Below are positions 1 to 12,000 of a stretch of 47,060 nt of DNA, piece after piece; the stretch's first letter is position 1; every line of letters starts with the position of its first letter. Both the position numbers and the translations under genes were made by a program. Under the pieces are notes generated by a model. It did no database searches, was not told the origin of the DNA, and saw only the letters and a list, made by a program, of their open reading frames with translations. Source of the stretch: Auxenochlorella pyrenoidosa (Eukaryota; Chlorophyta; Trebouxiophyceae; Chlorellales; Chlorellaceae). The DNA lies in the NCBI GenBank assembly GCA_001430745.1, contig KQ481938.1, forward strand, positions 1,354,712 to 1,401,771. Reading direction: 5' to 3'.

Positions 1-1405
1 AGTCGAGGGTGAGGCCGCAGGCAAAGGGGTGCCCCGGGTTCGTGACATCGTCCTCGTACCTGCGCACGGCAGGGGGGCACGCCAGGGGGGTGGCTGGCTG
101 AGAAGCGACGGCGCCATGCCAGGGGGGGCGTTGCTGGCTGAGGGGCAACAGGCAGCCCTTCATGCCAAGCTCTGAGTGGCAGGCTGGGCTGTGCGGAGGG
201 AATGAGCAAATCCAGGCCAGGCGGCTGCACGGCGGCATGCGGCCGCACCGGATGTGCACGTTGCTGATGGACAGCTGGAGGTTGCCGATGACGGTGTCGA
301 TGACCGCCTTGAGCATGCCGCCCACGCCGCCGCCGCCTGCACCAGGGGCCGCCAGGGGGGTGGCCCACGGGCAGGCTGAAGACAAAGGGGCTGAAGACAA
401 ACACAGGTGGTTGCGGTCCTCGGTGCAAGTGCCCAACATTGCCGCGCAAGCAGCGGCAGCTTGAGGTTGGATGCTGTCTCATCCCGCCCTGGCGCTGCAG
501 CCCACCCTGCTCGCTGCCGCCCGTCGGCCCCCCGGCCGCCTCGTCCCGCTCCCGCTGCGCCGCCAGCTCCTGCACCCACGCCTCCTCCTGCGCCGCCACG
601 CGCTGCCGCTTGGCCAGCTGGAAAGCGGGCTCGATGCCATCCTGCTCGGGAGGCAGGAACCGAGGGCGGCAGCCAAGGTGAAGGCGCGCCTTGGGAAGAC
701 GGCGGCAAAAAGGCGGCTGTGAGTACCACTGCTGCCCAGCGGGATGCCCCACATGCAGCCGGCAGGCTGGCAGCACTGCGCGGCAGGCGCGGCCAGCAGT
801 GCCCCCACCTCGCTCTGCACGCCCCGCCCCCGCTCCGCCTCGCTTTTGGGGCAGGCCAGCAGGTACAGCCGGTCCACCTTGACCTCGACAGGCACCGCGC
901 CCAGGCTGCTCCACGGCACCTGCAGGGCGGCAGGAGCAAGCCGGGGACACAAGCGAGCGGTGTTCGCATCGCGGATGCATGCGAAGGCAGGTGGTCAAGT
1001 CTGATTATTGCAAAGGCAGAAAGAAGCCACCCGCACGCTGATTTCAACATGGGCGAGGTTAGGAGGAGCCGGTGGGGAGAGGCACGGGTGCCGCACCTTG
1101 AGCGTGAGCGAGCCCAGCAGGCCCGCCCGCACAGTGACCGGCAGGTCGAGCGAGGCCAGCGCATCAGGTCGCAGCCGCAGGTTCTTCAGCACCACATCGC
1201 CCTTGTAGATGGATATCCTGCAGATTGAGGGCCACGCGAGGGGCAGGCCGCAAGCACATGAACTCAGGCGGCAGCGGCAGCGGCAGCAGCGGCAGAGGGC
1301 AACCCTTGGAGGGCAACCTTCGCACCTGAGCGACTTTTGGTCAATGCCGTCCACATATTTCCCCAGATACTGATTGAGGTAATATACAACGTAGCCCTCA
1401 AACAT
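1..1405 (-). CDS. VPS13: VPS13-like chorein lipid-transfer protein, N-terminal part (partial)
   Basis: This is the 5' end of a VPS13 gene; the rest lies left of the window. VPS13 proteins are rod-shaped bridges that carry lipids between membranes at organelle contact sites. The start is the ATG at 1405, beginning MFEGYVVYYLNQYLGKYVDG, the typical chorein N-terminus. Exons read 1405-1326, 1217-1097, 919-809, 641-506, 336-249 and 59 onward. All junctions are GT-AG and in phase. Later landmarks are ISIYKGDVVLKNLRLRPDAL, PWSSLGAVPVEVKVDRLYLL, NLQLSISNVHIR and YEDDVTNPGHPFACGLTLD, all hallmarks of the chorein domain. Between them lies a charged helical insert (QLAKRQRVAAQEEAWVQEL). Identity of the family is secure; which VPS13 paralogue cannot be decided from this fragment. 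Confidence 0.93.
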
Positions 1406-1971
1406 CGTGCCAGAGTTTCCTGGCCGACAAGGCCAGCGTGCGCCGCACTATCGGGCGTCAATTAGTTGTTTTGCATAGCGATCGAAGGTGTACGAGACTG
1501 CCAGGAGCCGCTGCCGACGCTCAAACACCTCTAGGTGGCGAAGGAGTGAGCGGGCGACGCGCTATTCGTGTCTCGGGAAGGCACGTTGGTGCTCTGATCG
1601 CTGTCGAACACACATGGGCAGAACGAGTAGGCCAATTCCCCTTCATACCGGCAACATGCCATGCGCTGCCATGTCACCCTCCCGACTCTGCGGCAGTCAG
1701 ACGAGCGTGGTAGCTGAAGGGCGCAGGGGAGCTGTAGCCCAAGGTTGCACAGTTGTTCAACCCTGCAGCTAGGCCAAGCGCCCTCGTTGTCGAGCTTCTA
1801 CGCATCGTTACATAGGTGTGCATTGCATGCTGCTCACACTCAATGACGGGGGCATCATGGGTTTGCATTGCAAGTACATGGGGAGTACAAGGAATCGTCA
1901 CGAATTGAACCGAATCACAGAGCGCTGATGCATTTCGCTAAGAATTGATGCAGTGCACTGGCCACGCGAGC
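1406..1971. other. Intergenic region without recognised gene
   Basis: This interval lies between the VPS13 start and the stop codon of the upstream hydrolase gene. It holds a TTACA (1808-1812), which read on the minus strand is TGTAA, the likely polyadenylation signal of the hydrolase gene about 160 bp after its stop. The remainder should contain the VPS13 promoter. Short open frames here show no protein-like pattern. Confidence 0.5.
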
Positions 1972-4758
1972 TCAAGCGCCATTTGTTGGAACGTCTGCGG
2001 GCCCAGGCGCCAGTGCGGGGCCGCCGGCGGGCGCCCCGGCGCCTCCGGTAGGCAGCTCTGGGGCGCCCGTGATGACTGCCCCTCCCTGCCGCTGGTCAAT
2101 CCTGACATCTGCCATGCGGGCAGGCACCAGCTCCTTCACAAGCTGCTGCGCATCTGCCTTGCCGCCCGATTCGAGCCAGGCCAGGGCGGCGGTCGTGAAC
2201 TCGCCTGAGTGAGCAGGAAAGGGGTGGCGGGTGGGGCGAGGGGGCTTCAGATGTGTGGCCGGACCCAGGGGGCACTGCGCTTTGCCACTCTCTGCTGCAG
2301 CTTGCATTCCTGCCCAGAAACTGCTGCTATGCGTCGCCCCCCCCCCCCCCCCCCCTCTTCCCCCTCGATACCCCACAGCAAGGCCTTCCTGCACCGTGTT
2401 CCCAGCGGCGCCAAGCGCCCGCACCCACCCAGGTTCTGGTGGTCCCCTCGCGCCACCTGCATCTCCTGATCCACCGCCGCAAAGGTCCAGCCGTCAGACG
2501 CCAGCCACGGCAGCCCGGGCGCCACCACCCCCGTCCAGCCGCCGGGCAGCATGTACCCATCAGCGTCCAGCGCGCCCGCGCCCTGAAGGGCCGCCACCAG
2601 CTCCCGGCTCTGGGCGGGGGTCACGCCCGGGATGCGGTCCGAGAAGAAGATAGGCGTGATGACTTTGCGGGGGGACTGCGGGGGGGCCGGGGCGCAGTAT
2701 GCCTGTGAGTTCGGGCGCGGCACGAGCCACTGACAAGCGGGGTGTGGCCGCTTCAAAACGCAGCCAAGCCACTGCATGGCTCCTGTCAGCACGGCACTCC
2801 TGTGAGGGGTTCGGAAGCAGCCCCGCCACCACGGCCCAGGCCCCTTCGCTGCCACTCACCGGGACCAAGTCTGCCGGCACGCCGGCGGCACGCAGCTCCT
2901 GCACCTGGGCGGGGGCGCGATCCGCCGCGCCGCCACGCTGCGCACAGGCAGGGCAGGCGGCGCGCTGGCCATGAGAACCGGCAGATGGCGTGCCAAGTGG
3001 AGGCAACACGGCAGGCCTGCAACGCCCGCTTCCTTGCATGCCGAAAATGACGGGTTCCTGGCTGCCACGCCGCCAGCTGCTGCCTCCCCAGGGCAGAGGC
3101 AGCCCCCGCCTGCCACCCTGCCCTGTCTGGCCCCCGCTAGGTGCTGTCGCCATGCCCTGCAAGTGAGCCGACTGACCTCCTGGAACACGTACAGGGTGGG
3201 CGGGAAGTCCAGCCCTTTCTGGAAGTTGAACCCGCCGCGGGGGGCGGTGTCGGTGGGGATGAGGCCGTCGATGCGCAGCGTGGCGGCGCCCCCCCTGCAG
3301 GCACGGTGAGGGAACCACGCGCCACCCGTGCATGAGCTCATCGTTGGGTGGGCACACGGCGCGGGGACGAGGCATAGAGCACGGACCTAACATCAAACCG
3401 TACGGCTTGCTACCCTCCGCTTGCCACCCTGCCGTGTCGCCTCCCTCACTTGGACTCGAGGAAGGCGGGCAGCTTGAGCAGCATGGTGCCGCCAGAGCTG
3501 TAGCCCTGCGCGTACAGCGGCATCGCCGCCATGCTGGTGTTCTTCAGGAACGCCGTCACGGTGTCAACCACCTGCGGGGGGGGCGGCCCGCGGGGTTGAG
3601 AGTTGACGCACATGTCGCCTGGGAAGGCAGGTGACAGGCACGCAGCAGTGCCAGCCTGAGGGCATCACTTGAGTGCGGCGGCAGCAGCCCTGGGCGGGGG
3701 CCTCACGTCGATGCGGTCGTCCACAAAGCCGGGCTTGGAGTTGGAGGAGCTCCAGCAGCCGCTGGGGGAGTTGGACTGCAGCGCCAGCACGTGGTAGCCG
3801 CGCGCCAGCGCCTGCTTGGTCTGCCCCAAGTACTCGGGCCACCCTGGGCAGGGAGGGGCAGGCGGTGCAGACGGCAGCGCCGGGTTGAAGCCTGCCTGGT
3901 TGCGTTTGCGCTTGCACCTGGCCTGGTCGGGGTCCATGCGTGGCTGCACATCGCCACCCTGGAGATGCAGGCTGGCACAGCACCTTGAGCTGGCATGTGC
4001 ACGTTCCTTATCTCCTGCTGCCCTCCTCCGTTTTGGCAGCAGAGGCAGGGGCGCTCGGGAGTGCGGCGGCGGCTCGACTGCATGAATGCCCCACCCTTAC
4101 CGGTGCACTCTGGGCAGGCCTCTGGGTCCTCCGGGAAGAAGGCGTTGGCTCCGGGTCCGCAGCCGTGAATCAAGAGCTGCGCGGAACGCAGGGGGTGCGC
4201 AGGCAGCAGGCATTGTGAGGTCCGCTTTGGGCCCTGTCGAGCTGGCACATCAGGCGACACTTGGATCTGTGCCTCTATAGCTTTACGTCGCCTCTGGCCT
4301 GCATACAAATAGTAAATAAATCTTAGATGGGGCAGGCAGGCACTCTCAGCGATGCAGAATCATGGCGGCGTTCTTGGACCAAGTTGGACGAGTGGAATTG
4401 CCGACCGTGATGCCAGTAGTGCACAGGAATCGCCAGACTCCCAAGCTCAACTCCCATTAGAGGGAAGTCCCGTGCAGATCTGATGTGTGCAGCATTTGCC
4501 AGCAGTTTCAACTGTCTGTCAACTGCCGGCGCACAGCTGCGCCCTGGGCGGGACCTGGCAGGCAGCAGCAGCGGCGGGAAGCAACAAGCGCACCATGGTA
4601 CCCACTACCGGCTCCGTCGCCAACTGATAGTAATGGACGCGGCCGTAGGCATCCAGGCGGGTGGGCTTCAGGCCGGCGTTTGAGGGAGCGAGCGGGGCGG
4701 CGGACGCGCTAAGCGCGGCCAGCAGCACCGCCGCAAGGAAGCACGACCAGCGCTCCAT
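1972..4758 (-). CDS. Secreted alpha/beta-hydrolase-like protein
   Basis: The protein begins at the ATG at 4758 with a signal peptide (MERWSCFLAAVLLAALSASA). Probable exons are 4758-4594, 4176-4101, 3843-3707, 3572-3451, about 3296-3184, about 2940-2862, about 2697-2430 and about 2212-1972. Alpha/beta-hydrolase features appear in order: an HG motif after a beta strand (LLIHGCGPGANAFFPEDP), a region ALARGYHVLALQSNS, and the nucleophile elbow GYSSGGTMLLKLPAFL, matching G-x-S-x-G. Later segments are FNFQKGLDFPPTLYVFQE, RKVITPIFFSDRIPGVTPAQ and a C-terminus rich in Gly/Ala/Pro. Several cysteines (HGCG, ACPEC, SGCW) fit an extracellular fold. I could not assign the catalytic acid and histidine or a substrate. 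It could be an esterase or a dienelactone-hydrolase relative; the fold is likely, the reaction unknown. Confidence 0.75.
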
Positions 4759-5723
4759 TTGTGGTTTGGTGAGAACTCCGCATGCCGGCGGGAACCGCGG
4801 TGAACCGTGCTGCCAGCAGCGGCGGCGGCAGCGTGCCCAGCACAAGCGCGGCCGTGACAACGTCCGGCTTCAGGAGCAGCTGCACTTCTGCCAGCTGGGT
4901 GTGCTAAGACCCGTGTGAGACAAAAAGATAGTGTTTTTCACAATGGTTTCTCGTTGTGTTTCCTTTACACCCGCCTTACTGCTCCTGTCGATGACTGCGT
5001 CGGGTGCCTCAGCACCTGTTGATGCAGCGCTGGCCGTGCAGAGCACCATCTCACTGCAAGGTGCAATCAGCACTCTGCAGCGGCATCCCAACTGGTTGGG
5101 AGTGTCTTTATTGCAAGCAGGAGTTTTGGGGCTCCGCTCCATAGTTGCCCAACACAGCAACGGCCCTAAGACTCTCTGTTTTCCTCTCTCAGACTGCTGT
5201 CGATGCCGCCCTGTATCGTTGGCTAGCCGCAGCAGAGGTGTGACTGTGCCCCCTGCCGTCTCAGGCATGGTTGTTGTTGTCCCGGAAACGATGTCGATGC
5301 AGTAACGGGCAGACATATGTGCAGGCGTGGTTGGCAGAGGGTGTAGGCCCAGGGGGAAGCCAGCTCACGCTGCACCGCTGGCTGAGTCCAGCGCTCGGGC
5401 CCTCCGTGCACCTAGGTTCCATACTCAAGACGAGGTTCCATACTCAAGACGCCGCTCAGCTCTTACTACATGTCAAAATTGGAGAGTTCCGAACATTCAT
5501 TAAGTCGCCAGAAACATGCTTAAATGGTGTCACGAGCAGGGATGGATTAAATGGGTGGAGAGCGCTGCAAGGAGCGCCAAAAGGATAAAGCAAGCAGATG
5601 AGAGTGCGGTACTTAGCAAAAGTGGAAACCGGACGTAAGAAGGTTGCACCACTCGGTCAGCAGTCACACTGTGCGCGTAATCTGCCAGGCCCCTGGAGAG
5701 AACCACACGATCAAAGCATGCCG
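4759..5723. other. Intergenic region, no confident gene
   Basis: This stretch separates the hydrolase start from the RNase T2 stop. It should contain the hydrolase promoter and the RNase 3' end. Open frames exist on both strands around 4870-5316, but neither resembles a known family and the two overlap, so no gene is called. A perfect 19-bp tandem duplication sits at 5414-5451. The sequence is less GC-rich than the neighbouring exons. Confidence 0.4.
5414..5451. repeat. 19-bp tandem duplication
   Basis: The unit AGGTTCCATACTCAAGACG occurs twice in a row without mismatch at 5414-5432 and 5433-5451. It lies in intergenic DNA and looks like a recent slippage or repair duplication. Confidence 0.85.
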
Positions 5724-8127
5724 TCAGCGGCGCCGCTCAGCAAACGCGCACTGCGGCGGCACGTCCGAGCCATCGGGCAGGCTCTGCGGAGAGTTCGGGC
5801 AACCGCTGCCCACAGGGCAGTCAATGGGCTGGAGGTTCAGGTCAAAGCAGCTGCGGACCTCCTGAATCATGCTGCAGGCAGAGGACAAGGAACACGGGAC
5901 TTTGTGTTAGTTGCAGGTCCGGCGCTGGCAGAATGTCAAGCCCACGACAAAGACGGTGCCGGGAGTATGCACAACGCAGCACGGCGCGGCCAACACGCTG
6001 CCATACATGTGCTAGAGGCTGCTAAGCTCACTTGGACCTGCATGTGACCTGCGGGGCCGCTCCCCAGGCAGCCTGTGCCGCCTGCACACAGTTTCAAGGC
6101 AGCATGCCGGCAGCAGATGAGGGCAGCAAGGTCGCGGACGTGCCAGCCAGCCAACCAGACAGGCAGGCGGTCACGCTGGCATGCTAAAAGCCTCCGCACA
6201 GCCACTGCACTAGCTTGCCTGCACAACGTCAGAGGGCGACACGCCCTGGCCGGTCTGCGCGGCCGTCTGAACGTCAACCCCGTAGTTTGCCAGGGCCGCC
6301 TCCAGGGAATAGGCATCATTCAGGCCCACGGCGGCAGCGAAGAAGGCGGTCGCATTGGGGAAGAGAGGAATCGAGCACGTGCCATGCTTGCCCCACCTGA
6401 GCAGCGGGGTGGGGATGAAGTGGGGAGGCAGGTGCCCAGGCTCAGGCTGGCGCTGGGAGCGGGCGTGGCGGCAAGCACGCATGCGTGGCCAGCATTGGCG
6501 CAGGTACAGCTGATCACAGGGGTGCGCTGAAGCAAGCGACAGCGTGCTTCAGGCAATGAGCTTGCCAGGCTGAGCGGCGGCGTGCTGGCGGAGGACTCAC
6601 TCGTACGACCAGAAGGAGTCTGAGCTGCCTGTGTACGAGGGCCACTCACACTCCATGCGCGAGCGCAGGGTGGAGGGCAGGGCAGCGGGGTCAAAGCTCT
6701 GGTCTGTGGGGCAGCTGGCGGGGTGGTTGCCGTCCGCAGAGTTGGGCCAGAGGCCGTGGATTGTGAACAGGTTGCTGCGGGGGCAGGCGGGCAAGGCCAG
6801 GGGGGCACCGGGTTTGGAGATGGCTGTGCGCAGCCCAGGGAAGGCGGGATGACAGCGCTGCAACCCGGCCGTGCGCCTTGCCCCCTCCAGCCACTCCCCC
6901 CACGTTCGCCTCGTGACAGCTTGGCTCATGGCCCCCTCATGCCCCAGCCCCGCTCACTAGGCATCGCGGCTGCAGCTCGTGGTCGTGCAGAAAGTGGGGC
7001 CCCACTGGCGTGCAAGGAGCAAATAGTCGAAGACCACATCCCCGGGCTGCACCCCGGGCGTGAGCAGAGCCGTGAGCGAGGCGGCGTCGCCGGCTGACGG
7101 CGCCTCTGCGGGCGAGGCAGCCTCTGGCGGCAGCATCGGCAGCGGGGGGAAGGCAGCGCCTCCGGAGCCGCCGGCAAGGATGGCGGCTGCCTGGTCTGGC
7201 GGCACCGAGGGGAAGGCGGGGTCCAGCAGCCCAGCGGGGAGGAGCACAGCATCGATTATGTAAATCTCTGAGCCGCAGGCCTCGATTGGGCTGCCGACAA
7301 CCGCCGCAGGCGTGTCGGTGGCATCGGTCAGCACCAGGGCAGAGGAGAGCCAGCCCTCGTCGGCGGCCGACAGGTTTGCCCCCGGCAGCGCTGTCGCCAC
7401 GCCGCCCGCCCCCGCCAGCTGGTCTGCCGACTGCAGCCCTCCCAGCGCAGCGTGGTACAGCACGATGGCGGCCAGGGCGGCCTTGGTGCTGTCTGGCAGC
7501 GCTGCCACGGCCTCTGCCGTCACTTGGCCCCGCGCCATGTCTTGTACCGCCGAGTTGCTGGGGGCAAAGATGGTGGCGCCGGGTGGCACGCCGTTGGGCA
7601 AGAGGCCCAGGCCTGCGCATCAGGATGCTGGGGTGTCAATCAAGAGCAGCGCTCCGTGCGTCCCACACAGCAGCAGCGCATGTGGGGTGCGGATGATGCA
7701 CTGCTGCAGCCATCGGCCAGCTGCACCACCTGTGACGATGGCGTCTGCATCAGTGAGCTCCTCGCTCAGGCTCGCCAAGGTACACTGCATGTATGGGACG
7801 GGTGGTTGTGAACGATAAAGCGCCAGCAGAGAATCCTTGCACGCCGCTGCAGCCAGCCGGTGGCGGCGGTGGCTCGCTGCCATGCTCATGCGGAATCGTC
7901 TTCCGCGGCGATGGTTGATCATTTATCAGCTAGAATGTCGTCGTTTCAGACCTCGCTTTAGGTTACAAAGCTCGAGCACACCCAAAGCCGTGTCGGGTTT
8001 CTCTGCACGGTCTGTCGGCATGATGTAGAAGCACACACACCTGAGCGTCGCCACTCTGCGCCAGTCTTCTCGCACTCAAGGGCGTGCAGCAAGCCAGGGC
8101 CAAAAACACAACCAGGGGGGCCCGCAT
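5724..8127 (-). CDS. Secreted fusion of fasciclin (FAS1) domain and ribonuclease T2
   Basis: Seven exons (8127-8041, 7835-7730, 7612-6958, 6774-6601, 6396-6219, 6081-6032, 5871-5724) total 1398 nt, giving 465 aa. The signal peptide is MRAPLVVFLALACCTPLSA. A FAS1 domain follows (about residues 30-180), with the H1-like block ATIFAPSNSAV, the YH-like block IVLYHAALGG and the H2-like block IYIIDAVLLP. After an Ala/Pro linker comes ribonuclease T2: FDYLLLARQWGPTFC, active-site block 1 LFTIHGLWPN, active-site block 2 WSYEWGKHGTC (split by an intron inside the Glu codon), and the C-terminal RSCFDLNLQPIDCP. Both catalytic histidines and the glutamate are present, so the enzyme is probably active. 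T2 enzymes cleave RNA in secretory, vacuolar or extracellular space; FAS1 domains mediate adhesion or matrix binding. The intron at 6218-6082 uses a GC donor; reading past it gives an immediate stop. Confidence 0.92.
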
Positions 8128-9080
8128 CCTGCCGAATGCGGCCTCTGCAGGCTCAAGGCAGGTTCTGATAGGCGGGTCGAAACTCCAATTGACTGCAACC
8201 GTTAGAGTGAGCAGCCACATGCGATCGTGCTTTCAGGAGCGCCAGCGTTCACAGCGCCGCTCTTGCCCCTGAATTCAATTCATCGGCACAGGTGACTCTT
8301 GGTCGCTGCCTTGGTGAGGGCAGATGGGACATGCTGACTTGTGTTGTCTGTGCACGAGCCTGTGATGGAGGGCGCTGGAGTCACCTCACATGCCACCAGG
8401 TGCCACAGGGAGCCGGGATGCAGCGCATGGCAAGAGCACCGAGCTTGGCGCCACGAGGCAGTGCTTATACATTGCATGGCAGCGAGTAGACGGCGGTTGA
8501 TACTCGCCCATCCTGCAGAGGGTAATTCAATTTGTGCTCCCTTGAAACGCTCGGTGATGATTTGCAGAGATGCAACTATGGCCCTGCTCAAGGCACCTCC
8601 ATGTTCAAACAGCATATGCACCATGTCATGCTGCCACCAGCATGCCTGCGCCACATTCGCAACCAATCTGCATCCCCAAGTATGCACTTGCATATTGCTC
8701 TCCCTTCCAACTACATTACCAGGTTGAGAAGTTACGGGCTTGGGACCGCTGACGATACTGAGTGCCCATGGGCAGTCCCACTGGCAGTCACCCAACGCAT
8801 ACAGTTGGTCAGCAACAAGGCGTCGGTGTTCATATCATCCACCTTTACACTGCTAGAAATCCAGAAGCTGTACACGTTCAGGGCTCCAGCCGCAGCCAGC
8901 GATGCTGCCGCCAGCCTACGCCAGCTCAGCCCCTGCTGCCAGCAGCCAAACCCACGCTCTTTGCAGGCTTCTTTACTTATAATCGAATCTTCGCCTTTTG
9001 TTTACGCATACAATCACCCTCACGCCTGTATGAACGCCTGAATTTCGCAGGGAGCCCGCTTCGGGGGGCTGTCGGGCAGG
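8128..9080. promoter_or_regulatory. Shared upstream region of divergent RNase T2 and MnmG genes
   Basis: The 953 bp between the two start codons must hold both promoters. Open frames on both strands (minus 8280-8795, plus 8532-9041) overlap one another and show no recognised motif, so I do not call a gene. No TATA box can be assigned with confidence. Confidence 0.4.
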
Positions 9081-12000
9081 ATGGGTGCTTGGCGGCGAGC
9101 TCTTAGCTCTCTAGCGGGCCATGTAGGCGCTGCCGTAGCCTGCGACGTGGTGGTGGTCGGCGGCGGGCATGCCGGCACCGAGGCAGCGGCGGCGGCGGCT
9201 CGTCGGGGCGCCCGCACCATCCTGGTCACCCCCTCCCCCGCTGCCAGCATTGGCGAGATGAGTTGCAACCCCAGCATCGGCGGCCTGGCAAAGGGCACTC
9301 TGGTCCGCGAGGTGGATGCCCTGGATGGCCTCATGGTGAGGCTGCTCCTCAACCGGCCTGGCTGCTGCCATCAAGCGCCAGCTGCCGACTCTCATTCAAG
9401 CGGTGGCGTGCACGGCACGGATGCATGCAGGTTTGTTGCATGCAGACAACGCAAGCAACACTCCAAGCAGCCATTGGGGCAGGCACGTCGACCGCACCTG
9501 CCGCGCCGCACGCCCCCAGAAAGTGCGTCGCTGCGCTGCCCTGTTCGCGCAGGGCCGCGCCGCCGATGCTGCGGGCATCCAGTTCCGCATGCTGAACGCC
9601 TCCAAGGGGCCGGCGGTGCGGGGGCCGCGCGCCCAGATGGACCGCGTGCTGTACAAGGTGAGTGGGTGTGGGTGGGTTGGGGGGGGCCAGACTGGTATGG
9701 CTGTGCCATGTGCTCGCTGTGTTGTGTGGCATGCTGGTGCGTTCTCTCCAGCCGTTACTGCTGCAGAGTCGGCAAGGTGCCGCACACCAAGGTGGCCTGC
9801 CACCTGCCAGCCCAGCCACTGCACTGCCTCCCAGGCCCCCTCCCTGCCCAAGCTGCCGGCTGACGGGGTTTCTTGAGCTGCTGCTGCCTGTGCACGCCTG
9901 TGTTGCCCCACGTCACGTGCCCATGCCACCTCATCCCTCGCCGCTCGCAACAACCTCCCACTGCCGCAGCGCGCCGTCCAGCAGCTGTTGCGTGGCGCCG
10001 GCCCCAGCCTGGAGGTGCTGGATGGAGCGGTGGTGGACCTGCTGGTGGATCCGCGCCCCGCCGCCTCCCCTGCTCCCCCCCCGGCAGCAGGCGCCACCGC
10101 CGGCGGCCCCGCGGTGGCGGGCGTGGTGCTGGCCAGCGGCGAGCGCATCCTCTGCCGATCGGTGGTCATCACCACGGGGACCTTCCTGCGGGGCGTCATC
10201 CATGTGGGCAGCCAGTCGCGGCCGGCGGGGCGCATCGCCAGCCTCGTCTCGGCGCGCGAGGCGTCCAGGCCAGAGGCGGCGGCGGCGGCGGTGCGGGCCG
10301 CGGAGATGACCGACCGGGCCGACGAGGTGGCGGCGGGGGCGGCCAGCCAGCTGGCGCGGCGCTTTGCCACGCTGGGCTTCCAGCTGGGCAGGCTCAAGAC
10401 GGGCACGCCGCCGCGGCTGGATGGTGAGGCTGGGCAGGGCACGCGGGCACGGGCTCACTCGCGACGCCCACCGCCGCTCCCCCATCAGACACTTGCTCGT
10501 CGCGCCATCCGAGCTTGCTGCGCCGCCGGCGGTGCGCGACCAGCCACCGGCCTGCTGGCCCACAAACCCAGATTCTCGAGCCCCTCACCCGTGGTCCCCC
10601 CCGCCCCCTGTCCCTCCCGCCAGGCCGCACCATCGACTGGAGCGTGTGCGAGGTGCAGCCCGGCGACGACCCGCCCACCCCCTTCTCCTTCCTGCACCTC
10701 CAGCAGCCAAGCTGGGCGCCTGCGGCGCGCCAGATGCCCTGCCACGGCACCCGCACCACCGCCGCCACTGAGCGGCTGGTCCTCGAATGCATGGCCGCAG
10801 GTGGGCCTGGCTCAGCTTACCTAAGATTTTGTCCCCGCGGGTGGCATGGGGCAGGGGCTGTCCCTGCTGCAACCTTTTGATCGAGGGCGAAGGTGGACAG
10901 CGCATCAGCCAGAGCGTTGGACCCAGGGCGCGGTCTATTGTCCTTGCTGCCAGCTCCCGCCTGCATCTAAGCAACCGCCCCCACCCACCCGCCTCCCCAC
11001 CCCACAAACAGGCCGTGGCGCTGTTTTTGACTCGGGGCTGACAGTTGCGCAGGGCGGCTGCGTGGAGCCTCGCTACTGTCCCAGCCTGGAGACCAAGTTC
11101 AAGTGGGGGCGGGGCAGGGGGAAGCGGGGCAGGTGGTTTAACCCTGAAAATTGCAGCCCGGCTGGTGGCTCTTGAGGCGCGTGAAGGAGGGCGGCAGCTC
11201 CAGAGCCCCCAGCGTGGGCACCAGGTTTGAGTGGCGGGAGGCGGGGCTGGGGTGGACCACGTCTGAGGCTGGCATGCTATGCCGCCCGCCTCACCCCCCT
11301 CCCAACACACACACACACACACCACCTCCACCACCACCCTACACCCCTCCCCGCCCCGGCCCGCCCCAGGCGCTTCCCCGGGCGCACCCACCACGTGTGG
11401 CTGGAGCCCGAGGGCCTGGGCACCGACGTGGTGTACCCAAACGGCATCAGCAACAGCCTGGAGCCCGGCGACCAGCTGCGCCTGCTGGGCACCATCCCGG
11501 GTGCGCACTACAGAGGGCTGCACTGCAGCAGCATTGTCATGGCAGCAGCGCTCTGCACCACAGCGCCGCCATGGCAGTGCCGCCCCCGCTGGCCCTGGCG
11601 CCAGCTGCGCCTGCCCGGCAGCTGACCAATGCATGGCAGGCTGCCTCCGTCGCTGCCCAGCTGCCTGAGTGGGAAAGCGCTCGCAGCGAGTGCGCTGCCG
11701 CCATGTGGGCTGCTGCTGGCGCGCGCCCCCCGGCTGGCAGCCGCGCTCTCTGCTGCCTGGCGTAGCCTGCGCCTCTCACGGACTGGCGCCACCGCCCCCC
11801 TCCCCCCCTGCCGTGCCTGCTGCAGGCCTGGAGGCGGCGCGCATGCTGGTGCCTGCCTATGCCGTGGAGTACGATTATGTGGACCCTCGGGAGCTGAAGC
11901 CCACCCTGGAGACGCGCCGCCTGGCGGGGCTGTACCTGGCGGGGCAGATCAACGGCACCACGGGGTACGAGGAGGCGGCGGCGCAGGGGCTGGTGGCGGG

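Noticed and set aside
4870..5316. Open frames on both strands (124 aa plus, 148 aa minus)
   Set aside because: They overlap each other, lack recognised motifs and lie in a region expected to be untranslated.
7612..7922. Minus frame ending at 7620 as a separate small gene
   Set aside because: Its protein-like part is exon 2 of the FAS1-RNase gene; the rest is intron.
8280..9041. Minus frame of 171 aa and plus frame of 169 aa in the RNase/mnmG divergent region
   Set aside because: No family resemblance, mutually overlapping, and placed where two promoters are expected.
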